From Clostridium_AD sp050717635 (GTDB lineage: Bacteria > Bacillota > Clostridia > Clostridiales > Clostridiaceae): 64,000 nucleotides of DNA. The position numbers and the translations under genes were made by a program. Location of the stretch: positions 5,169 through 69,168 of the forward strand of contig NZ_JBOITO010000041.1 of NCBI RefSeq assembly GCF_050717635.1, written 5' to 3'. Position 1 is the stretch's first letter, and every line of letters starts with the position of its first letter. A model generated the notes under the pieces. The model did no database searches, had not been told where the DNA came from, and was given only the letters and a program-made list of their open reading frames with translations. This document shows, piece by piece, positions 1 to 10,244 of this stretch.

Positions 1-4
1 ATAA

Positions 5-790
5 TTACACCTCTTCAATTAAAGAAACAAATTCTTTAGCAATCTCTGCATGTTCATTAAAGCCTGTTAGTTGATTAAATATTTCTTCCAGTGAACCTTC
101 CTGCTTATTCTTAAGCTCCTCAAAACTTCCATCTGCCACTATTTGTCCATTGTTTAAAAGTATTATTCTATCGCTTACTTTTTCAACTACATCCATTATA
201 TGTGAAGAGTAAAATATAGTCTTTCCTTCTTTTGCAAGGCTCTTCATTATCTCTTTGAATACCATTACACTATTTGCATCTAAACCATTTAAAGGCTCAT
301 CGAAAAATAATATATCTGGGTTATGAATTAAACTACATATTATAAGTAGCTTTTGCTTCATGCCTTTTGAATATGAGGATATTCTAAAATTTATAACGTC
401 TTCCATTCCAAATAAACCCATTAGCTTCTTTACTCTTTCAATAAGATTTTTCTCATCTAATTCATATATCCCGCCTAAAAAGCTAATATACTCATAAGCA
501 GTTAAGCTTTCATATATATCTGCAAGCTCTGGAACATACCCTATTTTCTTCTTATACTCTATACTTCCACTACTTATATCTTGTCCTAGTATTTCTACCT
601 TTCCCTGATAGCCATCTAATATCCCAAGCATTATTTTTATAGTTGTACTTTTACCAGCACCATTAGTCCCTATGTATCCTATAATCTGCCCTCTAGGAAT
701 CTCTAAATTTATTCCATTAAGCACCCTTTTACTTCCATAGCTCATTTGCAAATCCACAATTGATATTATGCTTTCTAAATTCTCCACCAT
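5..790 (-). CDS. ABC transporter ATP-binding protein (ABC-2 type exporter)
   Basis: This 261-residue protein is a complete single ATPase domain of the ABC-2/BcrA-like export class, expected to pair with a membrane permease at the cytoplasmic face. Visible motifs in order are a Walker A (GTNGAGKST, about residues 42-50), a signature motif of the variant form YSKGMKQKL, a Walker B ending FFDEP, and the switch histidine in YSSHIMD. The start is the first ATG. The permease would normally follow downstream on this strand, which is outside the window, so the substrate cannot be told. The family call is secure; an antibiotic or peptide export role is only inference. Confidence 0.85.
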   Translation of the reverse strand: MVENLESIISIVDLQMSYGSKRVLNGINLEIPRGQIIGYIGTNGAGKSTTIKIMLGILDGYQGKVEILGQDISSGSIEYKKKIGYVPELADIYESLTAYEYISFLGGIYELDEKNLIERVKKLMGLFGMEDVINFRISSYSKGMKQKLLIICSLIHNPDILFFDEPLNGLDANSVMVFKEIMKSLAKEGKTIFYSSHIMDVVEKVSDRIILLNNGQIVADGSFEELKNKQEGSLEEIFNQLTGFNEHAEIAKEFVSLIEEV

Positions 791-1043
791 ACCATCCCCT
801 TGAACGTATATTAAATTGCTTATCTTATCTATTATACAACTTAATTGGGTTGATTGGGAAATTTTGAATATAGTAATGTAGTTTGTTTAATACGAATTGT
901 ATCTTTAAGATTAGTAAAGCGATGTATATATTATCATACTAACTATTTGTAAATTACATTAATATTGTATATAATTTAATAAGAACAAAATAGTATAATG
1001 GTAAAAGGTACAATAATAAAGGAAAGTTTAAAGTGGTGATGAA

Positions 1044-3785
1044 ATGGAAAAAACAAAAAAATTCACTAGGTATAATTCACTAATTATAATTATGGTAATT
1101 ATATTTTCAGTAATACTTGCAAAGTTATATTATTTGCAAGTATACAAGGGACAATATTACAAGGATAAAGCAACTATTGCTTCTAATACTCATAAGATTA
1201 CAATAGAGGCGCCAAGAGGACTAATACTAGACAAAAATGGAATAACCCTTGCAAAAGAAGTGCCAGGTTATAATCTTTCATACACTGATACATCTAAATC
1301 AAATAAACAGTTATTTACAACACTTCAGAAAGTATTTAAAATATTGGATGAAAATGGAGAAGTTCAGACAGATAGTTTCGCCTTGAAAATTAATCCATAC
1401 AGGTTTGAATTTAATTCAAGTGATCCTAAGTCCATACAAATCCTATTATTAAGATTTATAAAAGATAGGGGTCTTCAAGGAGATATTTTAAAAACCAAAT
1501 TTAAAAATAAAAAAGAAACTGATTTAACTCCATCTGAAGTTACTGAATTTAATAATGCTCTCTTAAAATTTACTCCTAAGCAGATATACAATCAGCTTCT
1601 TAAGAATTATGGCGTTATAGAAGGAATATCAAGTTTACATATCGATGCTTACCCAGCTCTAATAAGAAGATATTTAGTTGTAAACGACGATATTAAAATG
1701 AATTATTTTACTCAATATAAACCCATTAGCATAGCTACTAATTTAAAGAAAGATACTTCGTTTATAATCGATCAAATTCTTTCAGAATTACCTGGAATTA
1801 AAGTAGATTATCACCCTATGAGACAATATCCATATGGTCAGCTTGCTTCTTCAGTTTTAGGATATATAAGCAAAATAAGTCCTACTGCTTCGGCGAAATA
1901 TACTGCAAAGGGTTATGACACAAGTGTAGATTATGTGGGAACTTCTGGAATTGAAGCTGCAATGGAGAGTAGTCTTAAAGGCGTTAACGGCCAAGAAGAG
2001 ATAATTGTTGATAATCAGGCTAGTGTAAAGAAAGGATCTTCACTCAAAAAAGCAACTCCAGGAAACAACGTTCAGATTACAATAGATGCAAATTTACAAT
2101 ATGCCACAGCAAGCACTTTGAATAGTGAGATGACGAGATTACAACGTCAAGGAGGTTCTAAGGGTGACTTAGATGTATCAAATGCTACAAGAGGTGCAGC
2201 TGTTGTAGAAGATATTCACACCGGTGACATATTAGCACTTGTTAGCTTGCCAGGTTACGATCCAAATGATTTTTCTACTTCTCAAGGATTAACACAGGCT
2301 AAATCAGAAAAATATTTTAATCCGGACTATGAAAAGTTAGCAAAAGCTAATGGAATACCACAAAGTTTAATTAATTTTATGTTCCCAATAGATAAGAATA
2401 TTAAGGGAAATACTACAATTAGAAATGACAAGTACGACTACTTTCCGAAATACTTATATAATTATGCAACTATGTCACTAATTCCTTCAGGTTCTACTTT
2501 GAAGCCAATGACTGCAATTGTAGGTCTTCAAACAGGGGTTATAGATGGTAATTCTACCTATGATGATAAAGGTGGATATGACATGGGAGGCGAAAATAAA
2601 ATAGGAGGACCAAATTGGAATAGGTTCGAATCAGATGGTTCAAATGGTGTTGTAAACGTAGTAAGGGCAATAGAAAAATCCAGCAACCCGTTTTTTATGA
2701 ATGTAGGTCAGAAATTAAGGGAAAAATTTGGTGATGATATTTTAGCTAAATATGCATGGATGTTTGGACTAGGGGCAAATCCTAAAGCAGTAAACCCTGG
2801 TACTGGAATAGAAATAAGCGAAAATTTTGGGCAAATATACAATACGGTTTCCCAGAAAAATCTCTCTGCAACGCAATATCTTTATAACATTGAGGAAAGT
2901 TTAACTCTTGGGGTTAGTGTTGGAGGAGTCAAATCCCCTTCAATAGATTTGTATGATAGAGAAAATGATAAGCTTATTGAATCAAGTGGTAAAAAACTTT
3001 CAGAAATAAAAACCGAGATTAAAAATGCTATAAAAAGCTCTGTAAAAAATGGAACTTATTCTAAAAGTAACTACCAAAAGTTATTTAAAGAATTAATTTC
3101 TGCGGATCCTAAGTATAAAAAAATAAAGTTTACTGATGCAAATATAAAAGCAATTTTAGACAAGATATATTTCCTAGCAGTTGATGAAGGACATCGTTCT
3201 TTAAGTAGACCATATAATATGTTTATTGCATCTATTGGTCAAGGCATGGATAATTTTACACCTCTTCAGATGGTAAATTATATAGCGACCCTAGCAAATG
3301 GTGGAACAAGATATAAACTTAATTTGGTTGATAACGTAACAGATTATAGTGGAAAATTAGTATCACAAACAAAACCTGTAGTTTTAAATAAAGCGGATTT
3401 GAGTGCAACAACTAGAAACCTAGTTATGCAAGGAATGAACAATGTTACAGGTCCTGGAGGTAATACTGATGGTACTGCGTCCGAAGCACTTCGTGATTTC
3501 CCTATACCTACAGGTGGTAAAACAGGTACAGCACAGTTTAATAATCCTGAACTTCAAAATAAGATTGGTAGATCGGATTATGCGTGGTATGTGGGCTACG
3601 CACCAGCACAAAATCCTGAAATTGCAATATCTGTAGTTATATTTGATGGAGGTTATGGTTCCGATGCTGCAAATGTTGCTAGAGGTATATACGAGAGTTA
3701 TTTTAAAAATGATCCTCGAATGGCAAAGTATAAAAACAAGTATGACATAGAATTGAAGTCAATGGACGATTACAGCGAATATTAA
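1044..3785 (+). CDS. Class B penicillin-binding protein (PBP2-like transpeptidase)
   Basis: This is a 913-residue membrane-anchored D,D-transpeptidase that cross-links peptidoglycan outside the cell. One transmembrane helix lies at about residues 11-32, followed by the PBP dimerisation region (EAPRGLILDKNG) and the transpeptidase domain. The catalytic SxxK appears as STLK near residue 483 (SGSTLKPMTA), SxN as SSN near 545, and KTG near 825 (GGKTGTAQF). The protein is longer than the usual 650-750 residues because of insertions, including a stretch of about 60 residues just before the SxxK motif. A GGTGATGAA ribosome site supports the start. It is probably monocistronic, since a hairpin follows. 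Whether it serves elongation or sporulation cannot be told. Confidence 0.92.
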   Translation: MEKTKKFTRYNSLIIIMVIIFSVILAKLYYLQVYKGQYYKDKATIASNTHKITIEAPRGLILDKNGITLAKEVPGYNLSYTDTSKSNKQLFTTLQKVFKILDENGEVQTDSFALKINPYRFEFNSSDPKSIQILLLRFIKDRGLQGDILKTKFKNKKETDLTPSEVTEFNNALLKFTPKQIYNQLLKNYGVIEGISSLHIDAYPALIRRYLVVNDDIKMNYFTQYKPISIATNLKKDTSFIIDQILSELPGIKVDYHPMRQYPYGQLASSVLGYISKISPTASAKYTAKGYDTSVDYVGTSGIEAAMESSLKGVNGQEEIIVDNQASVKKGSSLKKATPGNNVQITIDANLQYATASTLNSEMTRLQRQGGSKGDLDVSNATRGAAVVEDIHTGDILALVSLPGYDPNDFSTSQGLTQAKSEKYFNPDYEKLAKANGIPQSLINFMFPIDKNIKGNTTIRNDKYDYFPKYLYNYATMSLIPSGSTLKPMTAIVGLQTGVIDGNSTYDDKGGYDMGGENKIGGPNWNRFESDGSNGVVNVVRAIEKSSNPFFMNVGQKLREKFGDDILAKYAWMFGLGANPKAVNPGTGIEISENFGQIYNTVSQKNLSATQYLYNIEESLTLGVSVGGVKSPSIDLYDRENDKLIESSGKKLSEIKTEIKNAIKSSVKNGTYSKSNYQKLFKELISADPKYKKIKFTDANIKAILDKIYFLAVDEGHRSLSRPYNMFIASIGQGMDNFTPLQMVNYIATLANGGTRYKLNLVDNVTDYSGKLVSQTKPVVLNKADLSATTRNLVMQGMNNVTGPGGNTDGTASEALRDFPIPTGGKTGTAQFNNPELQNKIGRSDYAWYVGYAPAQNPEIAISVVIFDGGYGSDAANVARGIYESYFKNDPRMAKYKNKYDIELKSMDDYSEY

Positions 3786-3804
3786 TAAAATACTAAATAA
3801 TTAA

Positions 3805-3847
3805 AAGCTAATTGGTTTCTAATTGGAATTTTAGAACCAATTAGCTT
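3805..3847 (+). terminator. Hairpin downstream of the PBP gene
   Basis: AAGCTAATTGGTT pairs with AACCAATTAGCTT about 20 bases after the PBP stop codon. The stem is strong but no long T-run follows, so intrinsic termination is likely but not certain. In the 260 bases between this hairpin and the next gene I see no recognisable purine riboswitch or other named leader. Confidence 0.55.
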
Positions 3848-4111
3848 ATTAAAATGATTAATCTCAATAGAAAACCCCCAATATTTTTAATTGTATGAAT
3901 ATTCACAAAAACAGATTGATTTTATATGAGAAATGATGTAATATTACTAAAAGGTGAAAATTAAAAAGAGAAATTTATGAAGGATTAAAAAAAATACCGC
4001 AGACAGAATTTATCTGAATTAAAATTTAAAAAGGAGGGTGCTTTTAACGAAGGCAACTAAAAATATAGCAAGTACTATTAACATTTAAATTGAATAGAGG
4101 GGGAATTAATA

Positions 4112-5233
4112 ATGAAAAAGAGATTAGGAAGTTTAATTATTTCACTTACACTAGTTATGTCTTTAGTGTTGGTAGGATGTGCTAGCGCCCCAAAAACAGA
4201 AGCACCTGCTCCCGAAACACCTACTACTGAAACTAAACCATTATCCATAGGGTTTATATATGTAGGACCTGTAGGTGACGAAGGATGGACTTACGCTCAT
4301 GACGTAGCTAGAAAAGACTTAGAAAAACAATTGGGTGTAACGACAATGCTTAGAGAATCAGTAAAAGAAGATTTAGCAGAAGTAGAAAAAGTATGCGAAG
4401 ATATGATTAATCAAGGAGCTAACGTTATTATAGGAACAAGTTTTGGATTCATGGATGGCATGGAAGCATCAGCATTAAAACATCCTGATGTTAAATATCT
4501 ACATGCATCTGGATACAAAACTTCAGAAAATATGTCAAACTACTTTGGACGTATGTACCAAGCAAGATACCTTTCAGGGATAGTTGCAGGAATGAAAACT
4601 AAAACTAACACAATAGGATATGTAGCAGCTTTCCCAATTCCAGAAGTTATAAGAGGTATAAATGCCTTTACTTTAGGAGTACAATCTGCAAATCCAAAAG
4701 CAATAGTAAAAGTAAAATGGACAAATACTTGGTATGACCCAACTAGAGAAAAAGAAGCAGGAAAAGCTCTAATATCTGAAGGGGTAGACGTACTTTCTCA
4801 ACATCAAGATACCGCAGGGCCACTACAAGCAGCTGAAGAAGCAGGTATATTTGCTATTGGTTACAATACAATTATGGAAGCTAAAGCACCTAAAGCTTAT
4901 ATGACATCACCAATTTGGGATTGGACACCATATTATGTTGCACAAGTAAAAGCTATTCAAGATGACACTTGGAAATCAGGAAGTTATTGGGGAGGTTTAG
5001 ATGACAAAATAGTTAAACTTGCACCATTAACAGCTAATGCACCAGAAGGGGCACAAGGGGCAGTAGATAAAGCAACTGCAGCAATTTTATCAGGGGAAAA
5101 CAAAATATTTGTAGGACCTTTAATGGATCAAACTGGAAAAGTTAAAATTGAAAAAGGTGTAGAAATGACAGACAAAGAAATGCTACAAATTGATTGGTTT
5201 GTTAAAGGAGTAGAAGGACAAATCGCAAAGTAA
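4112..5233 (+). CDS. BMP-family substrate-binding lipoprotein (nucleoside ABC importer)
   Basis: This 373-residue protein is the extracellular binding component of a nucleoside-type importer. The N-terminus is a lipoprotein signal peptide: a Lys/Arg start, a hydrophobic core, and the lipobox LVGC with the modified cysteine at residue 23. A Pro/Thr/Glu-rich linker follows. The mature domain shows BMP-family features (GFIYVGPVGDEGWTYAHD, GRMYQARYLSGIVAGMKT and the conserved DWTPYY near the end). A GGGGG ribosome site precedes the start. It opens a four-gene operon with a double ATPase and two permeases, the standard arrangement for BmpA/NupN systems. The exact nucleoside is unknown. Confidence 0.92.
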   Translation: MKKRLGSLIISLTLVMSLVLVGCASAPKTEAPAPETPTTETKPLSIGFIYVGPVGDEGWTYAHDVARKDLEKQLGVTTMLRESVKEDLAEVEKVCEDMINQGANVIIGTSFGFMDGMEASALKHPDVKYLHASGYKTSENMSNYFGRMYQARYLSGIVAGMKTKTNTIGYVAAFPIPEVIRGINAFTLGVQSANPKAIVKVKWTNTWYDPTREKEAGKALISEGVDVLSQHQDTAGPLQAAEEAGIFAIGYNTIMEAKAPKAYMTSPIWDWTPYYVAQVKAIQDDTWKSGSYWGGLDDKIVKLAPLTANAPEGAQGAVDKATAAILSGENKIFVGPLMDQTGKVKIEKGVEMTDKEMLQIDWFVKGVEGQIAK

Positions 5234-5363
5234 AATAATATTAGCTTTAAAACATATATTATTAACCTATAAGTATTTGAAATATAGTAAGTATGAAATT
5301 TATACTTACTATATTTCATGTTTTATGTATCCAGAAAACTAAAAAATATGAAGGGCAGGGAAT

Positions 5364-6890
5364 ATGAATATGGATAAAATCCCTTATGTATCTATAGAGA
5401 ACATCAGTAAAACCTTCGGAAAAGTTATTGCTAATAGAAATATGAATTTAACTGTACATGGAGGGGAAATCCATGCATTACTAGGTGAAAATGGAGCAGG
5501 TAAAAGCACTCTTATGAATATGTTATCTGGAGTATACACACCGGATTGTGGTACTATTTCTATTCATGGAAAGAATATGAATTTCACATCTCCAAAGGAT
5601 GCTATAAAGGTTGGAGTTGGAATGATATATCAACATTTTAAATTAGTAGAGGAAATGACTGCAAAGCAAAACATATTACTAGGCCAGAGCAGTGGAATAT
5701 TTTTTAATAATAAATTAGAAGTAAAAAAAATCAATGATATATGTGAAAAGTTTCAATTAGAGGTGAATATAAATAAATATGTTTGCGATATGGCCGTAGG
5801 TGAGAGGCAAAACCTTGAAATACTTAAGGTACTCTATAGAGGTGCCGATATTTTAGTGTTAGATGAACCTACTACAGTATTTACAGATAGTGAGATCCAG
5901 AAATTATTTAAAATAATGTTAAAAATGAAAGAGCAAGGATGCGCAATTATATTTATAAGTCATAAAATGGACGAAGTAATGGAAATATGTGATAAAATTA
6001 CTGTTCTAAGAAAAGGTGAAGCTGTTAAAACTGTGGAAAAAGCAAATACTACTCCAAAACTTTTAACAGAACTTATGATGGGACGAAAGGCAGATTTATC
6101 TATAAATAGAGTAGATAGAGAGGCAGGAGAAGTAGTTCTAGCAGTAAAGGATCTGAGAGTGTTAAATGCTGAAAAAGCAGAGGTAATTAAAAGCATTAGT
6201 TTTTATTTGAGACAAGGAGAAGTTCTTGGAATAGCTGGAATAGCTGGAAGTGGTCAAAAGGAATTGTGTGAAGCTATTGCAGGAATTCAGAAGGTTGCAG
6301 GTGGTGAGATAGTACTCGAGGGGGAAAACCTAGTTGGAAAATCACCAAGGGATATTATAAGTAAGGGCATAAGCATGAGCTTTATACCAGAGGATAGATT
6401 AGGAATGGGACTAGTTGCATCTATGGGCATGGTGGATAACCTTTTACTAAAGGATTATCATAAACAAAAAGGGATATTTATAGATAGGAAACCAGTCATT
6501 GAAAAGGCAAAAAAAATGGTGGATCAATTTGAAATTAAAACACCAGACATATATCATCCAATAAAATATTTATCCGGTGGGAATATTCAAAAAATATTAG
6601 TTGGAAGAGAACTTAGCATGTATCCGAAAATTCTTATTATGGCTTATGCAGTTAGAGGACTAGATGTTAATACATGTTATACAATTTACGATCTTATAAG
6701 TAAAGAAAAGGAAAAAGGTACAGCTATATTATTCATTGGAGAAGATTTAGATGTATTAATGCAATTATGTGATAAGATTATGGTAATTTGTCATGGAGAA
6801 GTTACTGGAATTGTCGATGCAAAGTTGGCTTCAAGAGAAAAAATTGGCATGATGATGGTAGGGAATTCAGTAGATGAGGGGGCAATATAG
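5364..6890 (+). CDS. Nucleoside ABC transporter ATPase with two NBDs
   Basis: This 508-residue protein contains two fused ABC domains, as in the sugar/nucleoside (RbsA/NupO-like) importers. The first domain has Walker A GENGAGKST at residues 41-49, a signature-region variant MAVGERQ and Walker B LVLDEPT. The second has a degenerate P-loop (GIAGSGQKE) with signature LSGGNIQKI. Its usual QPTRGLD segment reads AYAVRGLD, so the second site is probably regulatory, as is common in this family. The gene lies 130 bases after the binding-protein gene, and its stop codon directly abuts the first permease ATG. That zero spacing suggests translational coupling. Confidence 0.92.
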   Translation: MNMDKIPYVSIENISKTFGKVIANRNMNLTVHGGEIHALLGENGAGKSTLMNMLSGVYTPDCGTISIHGKNMNFTSPKDAIKVGVGMIYQHFKLVEEMTAKQNILLGQSSGIFFNNKLEVKKINDICEKFQLEVNINKYVCDMAVGERQNLEILKVLYRGADILVLDEPTTVFTDSEIQKLFKIMLKMKEQGCAIIFISHKMDEVMEICDKITVLRKGEAVKTVEKANTTPKLLTELMMGRKADLSINRVDREAGEVVLAVKDLRVLNAEKAEVIKSISFYLRQGEVLGIAGIAGSGQKELCEAIAGIQKVAGGEIVLEGENLVGKSPRDIISKGISMSFIPEDRLGMGLVASMGMVDNLLLKDYHKQKGIFIDRKPVIEKAKKMVDQFEIKTPDIYHPIKYLSGGNIQKILVGRELSMYPKILIMAYAVRGLDVNTCYTIYDLISKEKEKGTAILFIGEDLDVLMQLCDKIMVICHGEVTGIVDAKLASREKIGMMMVGNSVDEGAI

Positions 6891-8042
6891 ATGAGATTTG
6901 TTAAAAGAGCAGAAATCAGTAAAGCTGATAGTTTTAAAATAAGAACTATTGCAATCCTCCTATCACTTTTAGTACTAGCTATATTTCTACTAGTAATTAA
7001 ACTTAATCCAATAGATGTGTACGTCGCAATTATAAAAGGAAGTTTTGGATCAGAATATACTGTCAAACAAACACTTATTAAGGCAATACCCTTAATAATT
7101 GCTTCACTTGGTATTTCTATAGCCTTCAAAATGCAATTTTGGAACATTGGTGGCGAGGGACAAATATTAATGGGCGCACTTTTTGCTAGTTATTTTGCTT
7201 TGAAATTTCCACAGATGCCTCAAATTCCACTATTGCTAATAATGTTTTCTGCAGGGATTTTAGGTGGTGGCTTGTGGGCATTAATTGCAGCAGTTCTTAA
7301 GGGGAAATGGAAGACTAATGAAACCATTGTAACCTTAATGCTAAACTACATTGCCATAAAAATCATTACTTATTTGCAATATGGACCTTGGAAAGATAAA
7401 AATGCAATGGGTTTTCCGAAAATACCAAATTTCTCTCCAAATGCAACTCTTCCACAGTTTTTCGGTATACATATGGGATGGGTAGTTGCATTAATACTTG
7501 TGATTATAGTGTACATTTTTATGAAATATACTAAAAAAGGATATGAAATATCGGTGCTTGGGGAAAGTGAAAAAACAGCTATATATTCAGGTATCAAAAT
7601 TAAAAACACCATGTATGTAGCTATATTTTTAAGTGGTGCCCTATGTGGAACTGCAGGTGTAATTCAAGCTTCAGCGGTGAGTAGAACACTAACTCTACAA
7701 GTTGCAGGTGGAGCTGGATTTACAGCTATAATTATAGCTTGGCTATCTGCACTCAGTGCACCCATTATTGTAATAGTATCTATACTTTTTGCAGCACTTT
7801 TAGAGGGAGCCTCATTCATTCAAACAGCCTTTGGAATACCGGAGGCAGCTGCACAACTAATTCAAGCGGTAATACTATTTTTCGTATTGGGCAGCGAATT
7901 CTTCACTAGATATAAGGTAAGTTTTAAAGAACAATGTTATGTAAGTGAAATTAATATACCGAAGGATAATACTTATGAGATTAATGAGGAGCAAGCTAAA
8001 AAAGATGATGGCACCATAAAGGAGGAGAATGAGAATGGATAA
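6891..8042 (+). CDS. Nucleoside ABC transporter permease 1
   Basis: This 383-residue integral membrane protein belongs to the BPD_transp_2 (LivM/RbsC-like) permease family. Many hydrophobic helices are visible, with the conserved FWNIGGEGQILMGA and GYEISVLGESEKTAIYSGI segments of nucleoside permeases. The C-terminal 40 residues are a charged cytosolic tail rich in Glu and Lys. The ATG directly follows the stop of the ATPase gene. The 3' end carries the GGAGGAG that serves the next permease, so the two are translationally linked. Confidence 0.92.
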   Translation: MRFVKRAEISKADSFKIRTIAILLSLLVLAIFLLVIKLNPIDVYVAIIKGSFGSEYTVKQTLIKAIPLIIASLGISIAFKMQFWNIGGEGQILMGALFASYFALKFPQMPQIPLLLIMFSAGILGGGLWALIAAVLKGKWKTNETIVTLMLNYIAIKIITYLQYGPWKDKNAMGFPKIPNFSPNATLPQFFGIHMGWVVALILVIIVYIFMKYTKKGYEISVLGESEKTAIYSGIKIKNTMYVAIFLSGALCGTAGVIQASAVSRTLTLQVAGGAGFTAIIIAWLSALSAPIIVIVSILFAALLEGASFIQTAFGIPEAAAQLIQAVILFFVLGSEFFTRYKVSFKEQCYVSEINIPKDNTYEINEEQAKKDDGTIKEENENG

Positions 8043-8973
8043 TATAATATCATTTTTGGCAGCTGCGGTTGTAGCTGGCACCCCTCTACTTTTTGCTACA
8101 TTAGGTGAAATATTAACTGAAAAAGTTGGAAATCTTAATCTTGGTGTAGAAGGCATGATGCTAGTTGGTTCTGTCATCGGATTTATGGCTGGACTAAATA
8201 CAGGAGATCCAATCATAGCAATGGTATCTGCAGCAATTGCTGGTGCACTTAGTGCATTAATTTATGCATTTTTAACTATAAGTCTTAGGGCTAATCAAGT
8301 TGTATGCGGTCTTACATTAACAATATTTGGAACTGGATTTTCAAGTATGGTAGGTAAAAACTTAATTGGACAGGTAACACCTGATAAAGTTAAAGCATTT
8401 TTTGCACCTGTAAGAATTCCATTAATTGGAGATATACCTATTATTGGAGATATATTTTTTAATCATGACAAATTTGTTTATTTAGGATATATTGTAACCG
8501 TACTTTTATTTTTATATCTATACAAAACTACTAAAGGATTAAACACCATGGCAGTTGGAGAAAATCCAGCAGCTGCGGATGCTGCTAGTATAAATGTTAA
8601 TTTATATAAATACGTTAATACTTTAATAGGCGGTGCTCTTTGTGGTCTTGGAGGAGCATATCTATCTCTTGTTTATGTGCCAGCTTGGCAGGAAAATGTA
8701 ACAGCAGGTAAAGGGTGGATTGCAGTGGCTTTAGTAATTTTTGCAACTTGGAGACCTCATAGAGCAATTCTAGGAGCATACCTTTTTGGAGGGCTTGATA
8801 TTATTGGATTTAGGTTACAAGGCATACCAAATTTTCCAATCTCTCAATACCTTATCGATATGATTCCTTATGTAGCTACAATAGTTATTCTAGTAATAGT
8901 ATCTAGGAAGAAATCTAGCAAGAATTCACCCCCAGCAGGACTTGGGAATCCTTATTTTAGAGAAGAAAGATAA
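8035..8973 (+). CDS. Nucleoside ABC transporter permease 2
   Basis: This is the second permease of the BMP-type importer, about 312 residues. It has the family signature LGEILTEKVGNLNLGVEGMM near the N-terminus and ALCGLGGAYLSL in the middle. I chose the ATG at 8035 rather than 8029 because GGAGGAG at 8021-8027 is 7 bases from 8035 but too close to 8029. The gene overlaps the first permease by 8 bases. No clear terminator follows, only a T-rich stretch near 9000. Confidence 0.92.
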   Translation: MDNIISFLAAAVVAGTPLLFATLGEILTEKVGNLNLGVEGMMLVGSVIGFMAGLNTGDPIIAMVSAAIAGALSALIYAFLTISLRANQVVCGLTLTIFGTGFSSMVGKNLIGQVTPDKVKAFFAPVRIPLIGDIPIIGDIFFNHDKFVYLGYIVTVLLFLYLYKTTKGLNTMAVGENPAAADAASINVNLYKYVNTLIGGALCGLGGAYLSLVYVPAWQENVTAGKGWIAVALVIFATWRPHRAILGAYLFGGLDIIGFRLQGIPNFPISQYLIDMIPYVATIVILVIVSRKKSSKNSPPAGLGNPYFREER

Positions 8974-9076
8974 TAATACTTTTTATTGTTTTTAAAAATT
9001 TTTTTTTGACAGATATACACTTCGATCAATAATTAGAACTAGTGAAAAAAAGTTCCCTTTTACAGGCACTATTTTC

Positions 9077-9313
9077 CTATGCTACTTCAACTATACTAGT
9101 ATCAGTAGTAACTACCTTAGCATCTTTCTTTCCAGTTGAGTTACCATTAGCTGACTCAAAGATGTTCTTTGCAATGACTAAATCCATAAGAGCGTTTACC
9201 TCAGCTTCTGTAATAATTGGAACTCCATCTCCGTCAGCCTTGATATCATCTACAGTTAACGTGAAATACTTACCTTCTGTTTCTGTTAAAAATCTCATAA
9301 CTAATTTATGCAT
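9077..9313 (-). CDS. DUF2922 family protein
   Basis: This 78-residue protein matches the small DUF2922 family by its pattern: LVMRFLTETEGKYFTLTVDDIK, then an alanine/leucine helix (EAEVNALMDLVIAKNIF) and a Val/Thr-rich tail. The function of the family is unknown. It is the second gene of a two-gene minus-strand unit with the DUF1659 gene, a pairing common in Clostridia. A clear AAAGGAGG site precedes the ATG. Because the protein is so short, the family assignment rests on overall resemblance. Confidence 0.8.
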   Translation of the reverse strand: MHKLVMRFLTETEGKYFTLTVDDIKADGDGVPIITEAEVNALMDLVIAKNIFESANGNSTGKKDAKVVTTDTSIVEVA

Positions 9314-9362
9314 ATCACTTTTTCCTCCTTTAAATTATTTGACCTGGATACTTTTAATAAGC

Positions 9363-9587
9363 TTATTCCATAACTAAATTGACTTGATCTTCTCTGTCTA
9401 GTCTGAATAATGGATAAGTTTTGAGACTAGAGATAGCTTCTCCTACAGCAAAAATGTCCTCGTCCACTGCTGCAACTTTTAGATTACTTAATCTCTTGGT
9501 TGCATATTTGTCTTTACCATTGATGTCAACCCCTACCTTCATAGTAAGTTTTAGCGCACTGGCTACCTTTGTTGATACAACTGCCAT
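9363..9587 (-). CDS. DUF1659 family protein
   Basis: This 74-residue protein resembles DUF1659: an N-terminal Ala/Val stretch, LKLTMKVGVDINGKDKYATK, LKVAAVDEDIFAVGEAISSL, and a C-terminus LDREDQVNLV. The function is unknown. It is encoded 49 bases upstream of the DUF2922 gene and is probably co-transcribed with it. A good ribosome site (AAGGAGTG) precedes the ATG. Nothing further can be predicted from sequence. Confidence 0.8.
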   Translation of the reverse strand: MAVVSTKVASALKLTMKVGVDINGKDKYATKRLSNLKVAAVDEDIFAVGEAISSLKTYPLFRLDREDQVNLVME

Positions 9588-9846
9588 TTAAATCACTCCT
9601 TCCTTCATTTTGTTTTCATTGAGTATATATGACCTTCAAAAATTTTGTGCGGAAATTTATTAAAATATATAAATTTATTTATGTTCTCCAAATTTATTGA
9701 CTACAAACAATTAAAAATGGTGTTTAAACAGGGTTTGAGAATAATAAATAATACAATATTTTATTCTATGTGCTATTATTAATGCTAAATTCACCAATAA
9801 ATCAAATGATAATATGATTCTATTAAGTATGTGATTAATAATCAGC

Positions 9847-9883
9847 AAAAAAATAAAGGCGGGAAAATCATCCTTCCTTTATT
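9847..9883 (-). terminator. Intrinsic terminator of the small anchored-protein gene
   Basis: On the minus strand AATAAAGG(A)AGGA pairs with TCCCGCCTTTATT, followed by a run of T. It lies about 35 bases after the stop of the gene at 9918-10244. The 330-base gap between 9588 and 9917 holds nothing else I can recognise. Confidence 0.75.
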
Positions 9884-9917
9884 TTGCAATATTATAATGT
9901 TACGTTATATATGAACA

Positions 9918-10244
9918 TTATGGGTCAGTCTTTACTGTGGTAACTTTATAAACATTTTTTTCATCAGCCTTTACAGCAATATATAAAACTTTATATTTTC
10001 CTGTAAATCCTTTAGCACCATAAACATCATACCATTCCCCATAACTCTTGATTACTGGATTAACAATATTATCTGTTGACTGATACTTGAGTCTTATAGA
10101 GTTAGCGATAAAAGTTCCTACCTTAGAATTTATATAATTATATATCGCTTTTTCTTTATCATTATATAAGATGTGTATATTCAAAAATGTACCAGTTGAG
10201 AGAATAATAAAAATAATTGTATAAATAGCTAATTTTTTTTTCAT
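9918..10244 (-). CDS. Small signal-anchored hypothetical protein
   Basis: This is a 108-residue protein with a Lys-rich start and one hydrophobic segment (about residues 5-27), which could be a signal peptide or membrane anchor. The remaining 80 residues look like a small extracytoplasmic domain ending in beta-rich sequence (YKVLYIAVKADEKNVYKVTTV). No lipobox cysteine is present. GGGGGGATAG forms a strong ribosome site before the ATG, and a terminator follows, so it is a real single-gene unit. I do not recognise the family. Confidence 0.7.
   Translation of the reverse strand: MKKKLAIYTIIFIILSTGTFLNIHILYNDKEKAIYNYINSKVGTFIANSIRLKYQSTDNIVNPVIKSYGEWYDVYGAKGFTGKYKVLYIAVKADEKNVYKVTTVKTDP

Noticed and set aside
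3850..4111. Possible purine riboswitch before the nucleoside importer
   Set aside because: The conserved aptamer core and P1 pairing are not present; only an AT-rich leader with a GGAGG is seen.
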